A DNA stretch of 64,000 bases from Tabrizicola oligotrophica (GTDB taxonomy: Bacteria; Pseudomonadota; Alphaproteobacteria; Rhodobacterales; Rhodobacteraceae): contig NZ_JAAIVJ010000002.1 of assembly GCF_011008935.1 (NCBI RefSeq), positions 1 to 64,000 on the forward strand, given 5' to 3'. This document shows positions 51,192 through 59,638 of this stretch, one piece after another. The notes beneath the pieces were generated by a model. The model had not been told where the DNA came from. It saw only the letters and a list, made by a program, of their open reading frames with translations, and did no database searches. Each line of letters opens with the position of its first letter. Position 1 is the first letter of the stretch. Made by a program: the position numbers and the translations under genes.

Positions 51192-52727
51192 TCAGGCGAA
51201 CCAGACCTGTTCGGCCGCGCGGTAGTTGGCCAGCGGCTGCGTGCCGGGCACATAGCCCTCAACCTCGGCCGCCACGCCTTCGACCACGTCGCCGAAAACC
51301 GGGATGATCGCCCCGCCATCCGACGACAACAGCGCCTGCGCCTGGGCATAGATCGTCTTGCGCTTGGCCTCGTCCGGTTCCACCCGCGCCGCCGCGATGG
51401 CGGCATCAAACTCGGCGTTGCCCCAATGCGTGTCATTGCCCGGCGAGGCCGCCGAATAGGCGGTGGTCAGGATCATGTCCGCCGTCGGCCGCGCGCCCCA
51501 GACGGTGGCATGGAACGGCGCCTGTGCCCAGACATTCGCCCAGTAGCCATCGGCGGGCTCGCGGATGATCTCGATCTCGATCCCGGCCTTGGCGGCGTGT
51601 TCCTTGAACAGCGCAGCCATGTCGACGGCGGGCACGGTCGCCGCGTCGGAGGTATGCAGTTGCAGCGGCCCGGTGATGCCGGACTTCTTGAAAAGTTCGG
51701 CTGCCTTTTCCGGATTGTAGCTGTTCTGCACAATGTCGGCGGCAAACAGCGGGTCGTTCGGCGGAATTGGCGTGTCATTGCCGATCCGGCCCATGCCACC
51801 ATAGACGCGGCGAAGCACATCTTCGCGGTCGATTGCCAGCTTCATCGCCATGCGCAGGTCGGCATTGTCAAAGGGCGCGATGTCGGCCCGCATGTTGAAG
51901 CCGACGAATTGCGAGGACGAGAGCGTCACCAGCCCCTTGCCCGGCATCGCCTTGATGAGTTCCGCCGTCCGGGTGTCCAGCATCGAGGCGATCTGCACTT
52001 GCCCGCTCTGGAAGGCACTGGCGCGCGCCGCAGGATCATTGGCGGCTAGGATCACCACCTGATCGACCCAGGCCGCATCGGTCTTGAAGTAGCCGTCATG
52101 CCGGGTCAGCTCCAGCACTTCGCCCGGTGAGAACCGGCTGATCTTGTAGGGACCGGACCCGACGCCGTCAAAGACGGTCGTGCCCTCGGGGATGATGCAC
52201 AGCGGATAATTCGACAGCATGGCCGGGAAGAAATAGTTGCCCTCGGCCAGGTCGATGGTCAGCCTGGTGGCGCTGTCGGCGGTCATGCCGGCAATGCCCG
52301 CCGCGATGGCGCGCGAATTCGACCGGCTGTCTTCGGCGTTGTGGATCTGCAGCGAATAGATCACGTCGGCGGTGGTCACCGGCTTGCCATTATGGAAAGT
52401 CGCGCCTTCAACCAGATCGAAGACCCAGGTCTTGCCGCCGTTGCTGCCTTCCCACGATTTCGCCAGACCGGGCTTCAGGTCATTCGCCGGCCCCTGAACT
52501 TCTACCAGCGTGTTGAAGATCGACCCCGCCGCCACGGCCCAATAGGGCGAGTTGAAGGTGCGCGGATCCAGCGTGTCGCCGGTCGAGGCGCCTTCGATGC
52601 CGATGGCCAGCGTACCACCGCGCTTGGGTGTGCCTTGCGCAAAGGCGGGCGCTGTCGCTGCAAAAAGCCCCAAGGCTGCCGTGCTTGCGATGAAGCTCCG
52701 ACGAGAGATGCCGGTGCGATGTTCCAT
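51192..52727 (-). CDS. Dpp/Opp-type ABC transporter substrate-binding protein
   Basis: 511 residues from ATG 52727. It has a twin-arginine-like signal (TGISRRSFIASTAALGLFAA) with cleavage after PAFA. SBP family 5 features: LKPGLAKSWEGSNGGKTWVF, VEGATFHNGKPVTTADVIYS, NVWAQAPFHATVWGARPTAD. The family binds peptides, nickel or small amines. Next to an MttB-family methyltransferase and demethylating oxidases, a methylated amine is the likely ligand, but this is inference. A TGTACA-type operator lies 47 bp upstream of the start. Confidence 0.92.
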   Translation of the reverse strand: MEHRTGISRRSFIASTAALGLFAATAPAFAQGTPKRGGTLAIGIEGASTGDTLDPRTFNSPYWAVAAGSIFNTLVEVQGPANDLKPGLAKSWEGSNGGKTWVFDLVEGATFHNGKPVTTADVIYSLQIHNAEDSRSNSRAIAAGIAGMTADSATRLTIDLAEGNYFFPAMLSNYPLCIIPEGTTVFDGVGSGPYKISRFSPGEVLELTRHDGYFKTDAAWVDQVVILAANDPAARASAFQSGQVQIASMLDTRTAELIKAMPGKGLVTLSSSQFVGFNMRADIAPFDNADLRMAMKLAIDREDVLRRVYGGMGRIGNDTPIPPNDPLFAADIVQNSYNPEKAAELFKKSGITGPLQLHTSDAATVPAVDMAALFKEHAAKAGIEIEIIREPADGYWANVWAQAPFHATVWGARPTADMILTTAYSAASPGNDTHWGNAEFDAAIAAARVEPDEAKRKTIYAQAQALLSSDGGAIIPVFGDVVEGVAAEVEGYVPGTQPLANYRAAEQVWFA

Positions 52728-52773
52728 AGTTCTCTCCCTGATTGGTCTGACCGGCGGTCCCTGTCGCCGTGTC

Positions 52774-52810
52774 TGTACATTAATGCACACATAGGCAGTT
52801 ATGTACATAA
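52774..52810 (-). promoter_or_regulatory. TGTACA-pair operator, site C, plus extra TTATGTACATAA palindrome
   Basis: Site C in gene orientation is TGTGCATTAATGTACA (one mismatch in the distal hexamer), at 52774-52789, 47 bp upstream of the binding-protein start. A further perfect 12-bp palindrome TTATGTACATAA lies at 52799-52810. The two together suggest cooperative binding at the transporter promoter. Confidence 0.72.
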
Positions 52811-52910
52811 TTTCTTCGGGCCGAAAGATTCTTCGGTGCCTGCCAGCACTGCATTGTTCTTGCGTCACTTTTCGCGAAACAGCTCAGCGCGGCGCGCGAC
52901 TGGCAGTGCG

Positions 52911-54458
52911 TCAATCTTCCGGCTTTGCGCCACCCGATTCGCTCGCTTGCTGGACAAACGCGTCCAGCCGGTCGGCCACGCCCGCGCAGGTTTCCGGTGC
53001 CACGAAATCCGCCAGCTTCTGCTTCCAGATTGCCGTTGCCCTCTGCGCCGCCGTCAGGCTGCCCGCTTCCACCCAGGAGCCATGGTTCGACAGATCCGCA
53101 ACCAGGGGCCGGTAGAAGGCGGTCTGATACCGCTCCATCGTATGGGCGGTCGAAAAGAAATGGCCGCCCGGCTGCACATCGGCAATCGCATCGAACCCCA
53201 GCGCCGCCGCATCGGCCGGGGCCGGGGTGGCCAGTTCGGCGATGGTTTGCAGGTTTTCGATGTCGAGGATGAATTTCTCGTACCCAAGGGTCAGCCCGCC
53301 TTCCAGCCAGCCCGCGGAATGAACCGTGACCGTGGCGCCGCCCAGCACGGCGCCCCAGAGCGCCATGATCGTTTCGCTCGCCGCTTGGGAATCCGCGACG
53401 TTGGAAGCCGCCCCGGTCGCCGACCGCCACGGCAACCCGATATGTCGCGCCAACTGCCCGGACCCGATGCAGGCCCGGATATGTTCGGGCGTGCCAAAGG
53501 CCGGAGATCCCGACTTCATGTCGACATTCGACAGGAAGCCGCCATAGGACACCGGCGCCCCGGCCTGCGTGATCTGGGCCAGCGTGATCCCGGCCAGCGC
53601 CTCGGCATGTTGCAGCATCAGCGCGCCGGAAATGGTGATCGGCGCCATGGCCCCGGCCAGACAGAACGGGGTGATGATCGTCATTTGCCCCGCCCGGGCA
53701 AAGTCGATGATCCCGCGTGACATCGGCAGATCCAGCTGCCGCGGCGAATTGGAGTTGATGACCGTCGTGGCCCAAACCCCGTCGCGGAACCCCGCATCGT
53801 CCAGCCCACGCGCCAGCCGGATCATCTCGAAGCTTTCCTCGACCTGCTGGCGGCCGCGGGCATAGACAAAAAGCGGCTTGTCGCAGTTCTCCAGCTGGCC
53901 TTTCATCATCGCATAGTGCCGCAGATGGATCGGCACGTCCTGCGGCTCGACCGAAGGGCCATGCATGTGGATCACATCGAAGGACTGCTGCAAGCGCAGC
54001 GTCTCCAGATAGCCGGTCAGGTCGCCTGGCCTGCGCCCGCGTTCGTTGTCAAAGGCATTCGGGCAACCCGCCCCCGCCATGAACAGCATCGAGCCGAGTT
54101 CATAGACCTGCTCGCGCGCCGGATTGGCCGCGCGCAACCGGATGGACCTTGGCGCCGTCGTCAGGGCCGCCGTCACGATCTCGCGCCCGATGCGGACCAT
54201 CTGGCTGTCTTCGTCGACCAAGGCGCCCGCCTTGCGGAACAGGTCCCGGGCTTCGTCGAGCAGCACCTTGATGCCAAGCTCCTCCAGCACACGAAGCGCG
54301 CCGTCGTGCATGGCCGCCACCTGATCGGCCGAGAAGGCCTGCTGCGGCGCAAAGGGATTGCGCATCCGGACATAGGCCGTGTTCACGTTTGCCATGGGGG
54401 GCACGGCACCTCGGCGGCCCCGCCCGCGACCGCCCCGCGTCTCATCCTGGTTTTCCAT
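52911..54458 (-). CDS. MttB-family methyltransferase (trimethylamine/glycine betaine type, no pyrrolysine)
   Basis: 515 residues from ATG 54458 (AGGAGG five bases upstream; an ATG at 54476 has no ribosome binding site). MttB superfamily marks: ALRVLEELGIKVLLDEARDL, IRLRAANPAREQVYELGSML, NAFDNERGRRPGDLTGYLET and SAGWLEGGLTLGYEKFILD. No in-frame UAG is present, so it belongs to the non-pyrrolysine branch, in which MtgB-type members demethylate quaternary amines such as glycine betaine with a corrinoid protein. No corrinoid protein or RamA-like activator is encoded in this window. The exact substrate is unknown. Confidence 0.88.
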   Translation of the reverse strand: MENQDETRGGRGRGRRGAVPPMANVNTAYVRMRNPFAPQQAFSADQVAAMHDGALRVLEELGIKVLLDEARDLFRKAGALVDEDSQMVRIGREIVTAALTTAPRSIRLRAANPAREQVYELGSMLFMAGAGCPNAFDNERGRRPGDLTGYLETLRLQQSFDVIHMHGPSVEPQDVPIHLRHYAMMKGQLENCDKPLFVYARGRQQVEESFEMIRLARGLDDAGFRDGVWATTVINSNSPRQLDLPMSRGIIDFARAGQMTIITPFCLAGAMAPITISGALMLQHAEALAGITLAQITQAGAPVSYGGFLSNVDMKSGSPAFGTPEHIRACIGSGQLARHIGLPWRSATGAASNVADSQAASETIMALWGAVLGGATVTVHSAGWLEGGLTLGYEKFILDIENLQTIAELATPAPADAAALGFDAIADVQPGGHFFSTAHTMERYQTAFYRPLVADLSNHGSWVEAGSLTAAQRATAIWKQKLADFVAPETCAGVADRLDAFVQQASESGGAKPED

Positions 54459-54500
54459 GCGTGCCTCCTGCGCCATCGAGTCGGGTGAATCTTACATCAA

Positions 54501-54516
54501 TAGACATTTATGTACA
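54501..54516 (-). promoter_or_regulatory. TGTACA-pair operator, site D (MttB and TetR divergent promoter)
   Basis: In gene orientation for mttB, TGTACATAAATGTCTA: one perfect TGTACA and one degraded hexamer 10 bp apart, 43 bp upstream of the mttB start codon. It lies in the space shared with the TetR gene, 112 bp upstream of that start, as expected for an autoregulated repressor. Confidence 0.7.
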
Positions 54517-54627
54517 GATAAATTCTTGCGAACGGGCGACCGACTGGGCGGCAGGCGCGCCTGCGACCCTGTGCAAACCGGCGTCAACTGGCTAAGCTGC
54601 CGCCGAAACCACCCAAGGGCAGAGCGG

Positions 54628-55260
54628 ATGCTATCCACAGATGAACAGCCAGAAGCCGAGGCACAGGGAAAGTCGACGCGGGAGGACTGGCTGCAGCTGG
54701 CCCTTGAAACGCTGATCCGGGACGGCATCGACCGGGTCAAGGTGCAGATCATGGCCAAGCAGCTGAACGTCTCGCGGTCCAGCTTCTACTGGTTCTTCAA
54801 AAGCCCGCAGGACTTGAACGACCAGATGCTGGATTATTGGCTGACCAAGAATACCGGCCCCATCATCCAGCGCGCCTTGCGTCCGGCGCAGACGATCACC
54901 GAGGCCATCCTGAATGTCTTCGAGTGCTGGGCGAATGCGGATCTTTTCGATCCGCGCCTCGACATCGCGGTCAGACTCTGGGCGCGTCGGGACGCGAATG
55001 TTCTGGCCGTCGTCACCGGCGCGGACCAGCAACGGCTGGATGCGCTGACCGGTATGTTCACCCGCCACGGTTTCCCGGCCGACGAAGCCCTGGTCCGCGC
55101 GCGGGTTCTGTATTTCACGCAGGTAGGCCAGTACACGCTGGACATCAAGGAAGACATGGCGCTGCGCTTCTCGCGCACCCGCAACTTCGTTCGGGCGTTT
55201 TCCGGTCAATCCCCGACTGACGCTGAAATCGAACATTTCAAGACAGCGGCCTTCGGCTGA
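54628..55260 (+). CDS. TetR-family transcriptional regulator
   Basis: 210 residues from ATG 54628. The N-terminal TetR helix-turn-helix reads VKVQIMAKQLNVSRSSFYWF with the family YWFF-K segment; the remaining part is a ligand domain without clear motifs. It is divergent from the mttB gene and shares the control region carrying operator site D. It is proposed to repress the four transcription units that carry TGTACA pairs until a methylated amine binds; this is inferred from location and motif sharing. Confidence 0.88.
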   Translation: MLSTDEQPEAEAQGKSTREDWLQLALETLIRDGIDRVKVQIMAKQLNVSRSSFYWFFKSPQDLNDQMLDYWLTKNTGPIIQRALRPAQTITEAILNVFECWANADLFDPRLDIAVRLWARRDANVLAVVTGADQQRLDALTGMFTRHGFPADEALVRARVLYFTQVGQYTLDIKEDMALRFSRTRNFVRAFSGQSPTDAEIEHFKTAAFG

Positions 55261-55433
55261 GGGTGTTCAGGGCCAAAGGCCACACGGCATTCGGCCAGCC
55301 TTAAAAGGAATTATGAGGGCGCCGAGCCCGCAAGCTTGACGGCCCCGATGCCGCGTTTGCCAAGCAAATCGCCAAACTCTGTTCCACGGGCGCGCAAAAC
55401 GCCGTGGCAGCTGCCCGAGCGCGAAGGCCCGGC

Positions 55434-57473
55434 TTACAGCCCCAAGGCAGCCTTCTGTGCAGCGGCAAAGGCTTGCAGCAACCGGTCGGCCAAGAGCGCC
55501 AGCATCACCATGGCCGCCCCGGCCGCCAGTCCCAGCCCGACGTCGCCCTGACCCAGCGCCAGATAGATCTGCTGGCCAAGGTCGGTGGTGCCGATCAGCG
55601 CGGCAATCACCAGCATGGAAAAGGCGTAAAGGATGGTCTGGTTCAGCCCGAGCAGGATCTGCGGCACGGCATAGGGCGCGCGCACCTCGCGGAAGGTCTG
55701 CCAGCCGGTCGCGCCGGAGGCGACCGCCGCCTCGATCATCTCGTCCGGGGTCGAGACCAGCCCGTGTCGGGTGTAGCGGATCATCGGCACCACGGCATAG
55801 GCGCAGATGGCAAGGAAGGCCGAGAATTCGCCGATCTGGAAGAACATCAGCACCGGGATCAGAAAGACGAACATCGGGATGGTTTGCAGAAAGTCGCAGA
55901 CCGGCAGAACGACGCGCCACAGCGCCGGGCTTGCGGCACTGGCCAACCCGAGCGCCCCACCGACCAGCGCGCAGGCAATCACGGCGGCTCCCGAAAGGTA
56001 AAGCGACAGCATGGCGGGTGCCCAGAGGCCCATCAGCAGGATCGGCATCAGCATCGCCAGCGCAAAACCGGCCAGCCGGGGGCCACCGCCCACCCAACCC
56101 ATGGCCCCGGCGGCAAAAAGCACAAAGGGCCAAGGCAGATCGACGATCCCGGTCTCAACGATGCCCGTTGCCAGCAGCAGCGCCACGGCCCAGCCAAAGC
56201 GCCCGCGCCAGAGCAGCCCGGCGGCGGCAAGGCCGGCAGCGGCGAACAGCGCCGCGCTGGCCAGCGGCGTCCATTGCACGCCCCAGGTCATCGGTAGCAC
56301 CGCTTGGTCCAGACCGATGCGCAGCGGCAAGAGCCCGTAGAACATCGCCCCGTTGCGCAGGGCGTCGAGCGCCGGGCCATAGGCGGCGGTAAAAGCCCCG
56401 AGCCGGGCATCGGTGGCGGCGGCCAGCCCGTTGAACAGGGCAAGATCGCCGGCCGGCGGCAGCAGCCCTCCGACGAGGAAGGACAGCGCAAACCCGGCCA
56501 GCAGGATGATGAACGCCCCGTAGAGTCGTGTTCCGGGACGGTCGTCGGCCAGCGCGGCACTCAAGCGGTCGATCACGACGGCGAAGATCACGATGACCAT
56601 GCCGGAAATCAGGCTGTTGCCGAAATCGGCCTTGCGCATGGTCAGCAGGACCGCCCAGCCGATATCGTCAAAGCCGCCGATCACCGCCGCGATGATGACC
56701 ATCGACAGGGCGGCCATGATGGTCTGGTTCACCCCCACCATGATCTGCCGCTTGGCCGCCGGAAGCTCGATCAGGAACAGTTGCTGGCGCCGCGTGGTGC
56801 CCGCCATCACGGCGGCCTCGCGGATATCCGGCTCCACCCGCTCCAGCCCAAGCAACACGTTGCGCGCCATTGGCGGGGCGGCATAGATCGCCGAGGCGAT
56901 CAGGCCGACCACCGGGCCAAAGCCGAACAGCACCAGAAGCGGCGTCAGATAGGCAAAGGTCGGTACGGTCTGCATGACATCAAGGCAGGTCTGCACCGGG
57001 CGGCGCAGGCGGGGCCGTTCATAAGCCGCGATGCCGATTGCCGCGCCGGCGAAAAGCGCCAGCGGCACCGACACCACCACGAGCGCCAGCGTGTTCATCC
57101 CCGGCTGCCAATAGCCGGAGGCCAGCACGAAGCCGAGACCCGCCAGACCCCCCGAAGCCATGCGCCAGCCGCCCAGGTAAAGCCCGAGCGCCACCGTTGC
57201 CGCGATGGTGGCCGGATAGGGCAAGGCTGTCAGCGCCCATGTGGCCCAGCCCATCGGATAATCCAGGAGGTCGGCCATCAGCCGCGCGGCCGGCTTCACC
57301 GCCTCAAGCCCGGCGGTGACGATTGCACCGATCCACTCCGTTGCCGGCAGAGTCCAGCCGGCGGGCCATTTGGTGACCCAGGGTGCGACAGGGGCCAGCA
57401 TCAGGCAGATCGCCCCGCATGCCAGCGTCAGAACGGCGGCCAGTCGGGCCGGGGGAAGCGTGCGCAACATCAT
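55434..57473 (-). CDS. ProW-type ABC transporter permease, internally duplicated
   Basis: 679 residues, about twice the usual length. Two homologous permease halves are visible. Each has a ProW/OpuAB loop: EAAVMAGTTRRQQLFLIELP (near residue 235) and EAAVASGATGWQTFREVRAP (near 590). Each loop is followed by GVNQTIMAALSMVIIAA or GLNQTILYAFSMLVIAA. It should form the channel for glycine betaine, carnitine or proline betaine with the ATPase and binding protein upstream. It is the last gene of that operon, convergent with the TetR gene. Confidence 0.9.
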   Translation of the reverse strand: MMLRTLPPARLAAVLTLACGAICLMLAPVAPWVTKWPAGWTLPATEWIGAIVTAGLEAVKPAARLMADLLDYPMGWATWALTALPYPATIAATVALGLYLGGWRMASGGLAGLGFVLASGYWQPGMNTLALVVVSVPLALFAGAAIGIAAYERPRLRRPVQTCLDVMQTVPTFAYLTPLLVLFGFGPVVGLIASAIYAAPPMARNVLLGLERVEPDIREAAVMAGTTRRQQLFLIELPAAKRQIMVGVNQTIMAALSMVIIAAVIGGFDDIGWAVLLTMRKADFGNSLISGMVIVIFAVVIDRLSAALADDRPGTRLYGAFIILLAGFALSFLVGGLLPPAGDLALFNGLAAATDARLGAFTAAYGPALDALRNGAMFYGLLPLRIGLDQAVLPMTWGVQWTPLASAALFAAAGLAAAGLLWRGRFGWAVALLLATGIVETGIVDLPWPFVLFAAGAMGWVGGGPRLAGFALAMLMPILLMGLWAPAMLSLYLSGAAVIACALVGGALGLASAASPALWRVVLPVCDFLQTIPMFVFLIPVLMFFQIGEFSAFLAICAYAVVPMIRYTRHGLVSTPDEMIEAAVASGATGWQTFREVRAPYAVPQILLGLNQTILYAFSMLVIAALIGTTDLGQQIYLALGQGDVGLGLAAGAAMVMLALLADRLLQAFAAAQKAALGL

Positions 57474-57496
57474 CGGGCTCGGAGCAAGGGGAATGG

Positions 57497-58558
57497 TTAT
57501 GGGGTGTCGGCGGTCAGCGCGCCGGCAAGGTCGCGCGGATGGACCACGCCCGCCATCTTGCCATTGCTCGCCCAGACCGGCACCGGCTGATAAAGCGCCA
57601 TGCAGGCGGCCAGCGCGGCGTCAATCGTCATGCCCTCCTGCAACTTCGGATCGTCGGGCATGCGCGGCAGCGTTTCGGGCGTTTCCATGATGCTGCCGAC
57701 ATGGGCATGCCGCCCTTTCGGCACGTCGCGGGTGAACTCGCGCACATAATCGTCGACCGGATTCAAGAGAATCTCTTCCGGCGTGCCGATCTGCACCACC
57801 ATCCCGTCGCGCAGGATGGCAATGCGGTCGGCAATCTTCATCGCCTCGTCGATGTCATGGGTGATGAACACCGCGGTCTTTTTCAGATCGGCCTGAAGCC
57901 GCAGGAATTCATCCTGCAACTGGCGCTTGATCAGCGGGTCCAGCGCCGAAAAGGGTTCGTCCAGAAACCACAGGTCGGGGTTCACGGCCAGAGACCGGGC
58001 GATGCCGACGCGCTGCCGCTGCCCCCCCGACAGCTGGCGCGGATAGGCGCCCTCGCGGCCTTTCAGGCCCACCAGCTCCAGCACCTCCAGCGCGCGGGTC
58101 CGACGTTCGGCCGCAGGTTTGCCCTGCATCTTCAGGGGGAAGCTGACATTGTCGGTCACCGTCATGTGGGGAAACAGCCCGAAATGCTGGAACACCATGC
58201 CCAGCTTGTCACGCCGAAGCGCAATCAGGCGCTGGGGATCGGCGGCCAGGATATCCTCGCCGTCGATGCTGATCCTGCCCGCCGTGCCGTCGATCAGCCG
58301 CGACAGGGTGCGGATCAGGGTCGATTTCCCCGACCCGGACAGACCCATGATGACAAAGACCTCGCCCTCGCGCACGTCAAAGGTAACGTCCTGCACCGCG
58401 ACGATCAGCCCGGCCGCCCGCAACAGCGCTGCCGCCCGGCGCGCATCGCCACCGGTGCTGGCCAAAGCCTCGGCCAGCCGTTCCGGAGCCTTGGCACCGA
58501 AAACCTGCCAGACGTTCTGGCAGGAAATCGCGGCAGAGGGGGAGAGGTCTGTTGCCAT
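57497..58558 (-). CDS. Glycine betaine/carnitine-type ABC transporter ATPase (ProV-like)
   Basis: 353 residues from ATG 58558; a GTG at 58573 that overlaps the binding-protein stop is an alternative. It has Walker A GLSGSGKSTL, signature LSGGQRQRVGIARSL and Walker B LWFLDEPFSALD. The N-terminal region SCQNVWQVFGAKAPERLAEA and the C-terminal partial CBS segment (VPVWASNGKMAGVVHPRDLA) are typical of ProV/OpuAA, whose CBS part senses ionic strength. Only a short CBS part is present here. Confidence 0.92.
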   Translation of the reverse strand: MATDLSPSAAISCQNVWQVFGAKAPERLAEALASTGGDARRAAALLRAAGLIVAVQDVTFDVREGEVFVIMGLSGSGKSTLIRTLSRLIDGTAGRISIDGEDILAADPQRLIALRRDKLGMVFQHFGLFPHMTVTDNVSFPLKMQGKPAAERRTRALEVLELVGLKGREGAYPRQLSGGQRQRVGIARSLAVNPDLWFLDEPFSALDPLIKRQLQDEFLRLQADLKKTAVFITHDIDEAMKIADRIAILRDGMVVQIGTPEEILLNPVDDYVREFTRDVPKGRHAHVGSIMETPETLPRMPDDPKLQEGMTIDAALAACMALYQPVPVWASNGKMAGVVHPRDLAGALTADTP

Positions 58559-58569
58559 CGTCAGGGGTC

Positions 58570-59532
58570 TCACTTGGTTGCGGCCTCGACGACAGGGCGC
58601 CAGATGGCCTCATTTGCGGCCAGCCATGCGTCGGTCACCGCCCCCACATCCTTGCCGTCCACGTCGACCGCGCCCATCATCGGCTGCTGCATCTCGGTCG
58701 AAAGCGTCAGGTTCGACAGGATCTCATGCGCCGCCGGCCACTTGTCCTTGACCCCCGGCCAGGTCGCCTTGAACACACGAGTCGGCAGAAAGTCGCAGTC
58801 GCCGGTGACATCGGGGTTCGGGCCGGCCGCCGGATCGGCATAGCAGGCGTCGGTGCCTTCGGGCAAAGCCACGAAGTGCAGATCAAAGGCCGACATGGCC
58901 CAGTGCGGTTGCCAGAACACCGCAACCAAGGGCGTCTTGCGCTCGACCGAGGCACGGATCTCGGCAATCAGTGCGCCTTCGGAGCCGGCCGGAATGGCCT
59001 TGAAGCCCAGACCAAGCGCGGCAGAGCGGTCCGCCCCCGGCGTGCCCCATTCGCCCGGATAGTCCACCAGACGGCCCTCGGGCAGAGTTTCGGGCGTGGC
59101 AAACAGGGCTGCGCAGTCTTTCAGCGCCTCATAGGCTGGCAGGCCGGGGCACAGCTCGGCGACATGGGCGGGATAGACAAAGCCCTCCCGCGCTTCCAGC
59201 CCCAGTGCGCCGACATCCTCCAGCTTTCCGGCGTCGTGCAACTGGTGCCAGGTGTCCGGCACATTCGAGGCCCAGACCTCGACCGCGGCGTGCAGCTCGC
59301 CCTCGGCCATGGCTTCCCACATGTTCTGATAGCCCGCGGTGACGTATTCCACCTTGTAGCCCGCCGCCTCCAGCATCCGGCCCGCGATATGGGTGCTGAT
59401 GTGCTGGCCGGTCCATTCGTTGATGGCCAGTTTGATGGGCTCATCCACGGCCCCAAGGTCGGCGGCACTGACCGAAGATGCCATCAGGCAAAGCGCGGTC
59501 GTGGCCAGAAATCTGCTGTGCAGTCCGGTCAT
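58570..59532 (-). CDS. Glycine betaine/carnitine-type substrate-binding protein (ProX-like)
   Basis: 320 residues from ATG 59532 (GGAG seven bases upstream). It has a Sec signal peptide (MTGLHSRFLATTALCLMASS, cleavage after SAA). The OpuAC-type fold is indicated by IKLAINEWTGQHISTHIAGR and VFWQPHWAMSAFDLHFVALP; Trp-rich segments such as WEAMAEGELHAAVEVW suit an aromatic box for quaternary amines. It opens the ProX-ProV-ProW operon and is divergent from the GbdR-like regulator. Confidence 0.92.
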   Translation of the reverse strand: MTGLHSRFLATTALCLMASSVSAADLGAVDEPIKLAINEWTGQHISTHIAGRMLEAAGYKVEYVTAGYQNMWEAMAEGELHAAVEVWASNVPDTWHQLHDAGKLEDVGALGLEAREGFVYPAHVAELCPGLPAYEALKDCAALFATPETLPEGRLVDYPGEWGTPGADRSAALGLGFKAIPAGSEGALIAEIRASVERKTPLVAVFWQPHWAMSAFDLHFVALPEGTDACYADPAAGPNPDVTGDCDFLPTRVFKATWPGVKDKWPAAHEILSNLTLSTEMQQPMMGAVDVDGKDVGAVTDAWLAANEAIWRPVVEAATK

Positions 59533-59638
59533 TGTCGTCTCCGTGTCGGGTTGGTTGTTCTTGGTCCTGCGCAAAGTGTTGCAGGAAGCCCGGGCAAGAT
59601 TTACAAATATTCGCCGCCTTTTTGCCCAAGATGGACCC

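Noticed and set aside
49420-51225. Plus-strand open frame of 601 codons
   Set aside because: Antisense to the two Dpp-type permeases; highly charged Gln/Arg-rich translation is the complement of membrane-protein codons.
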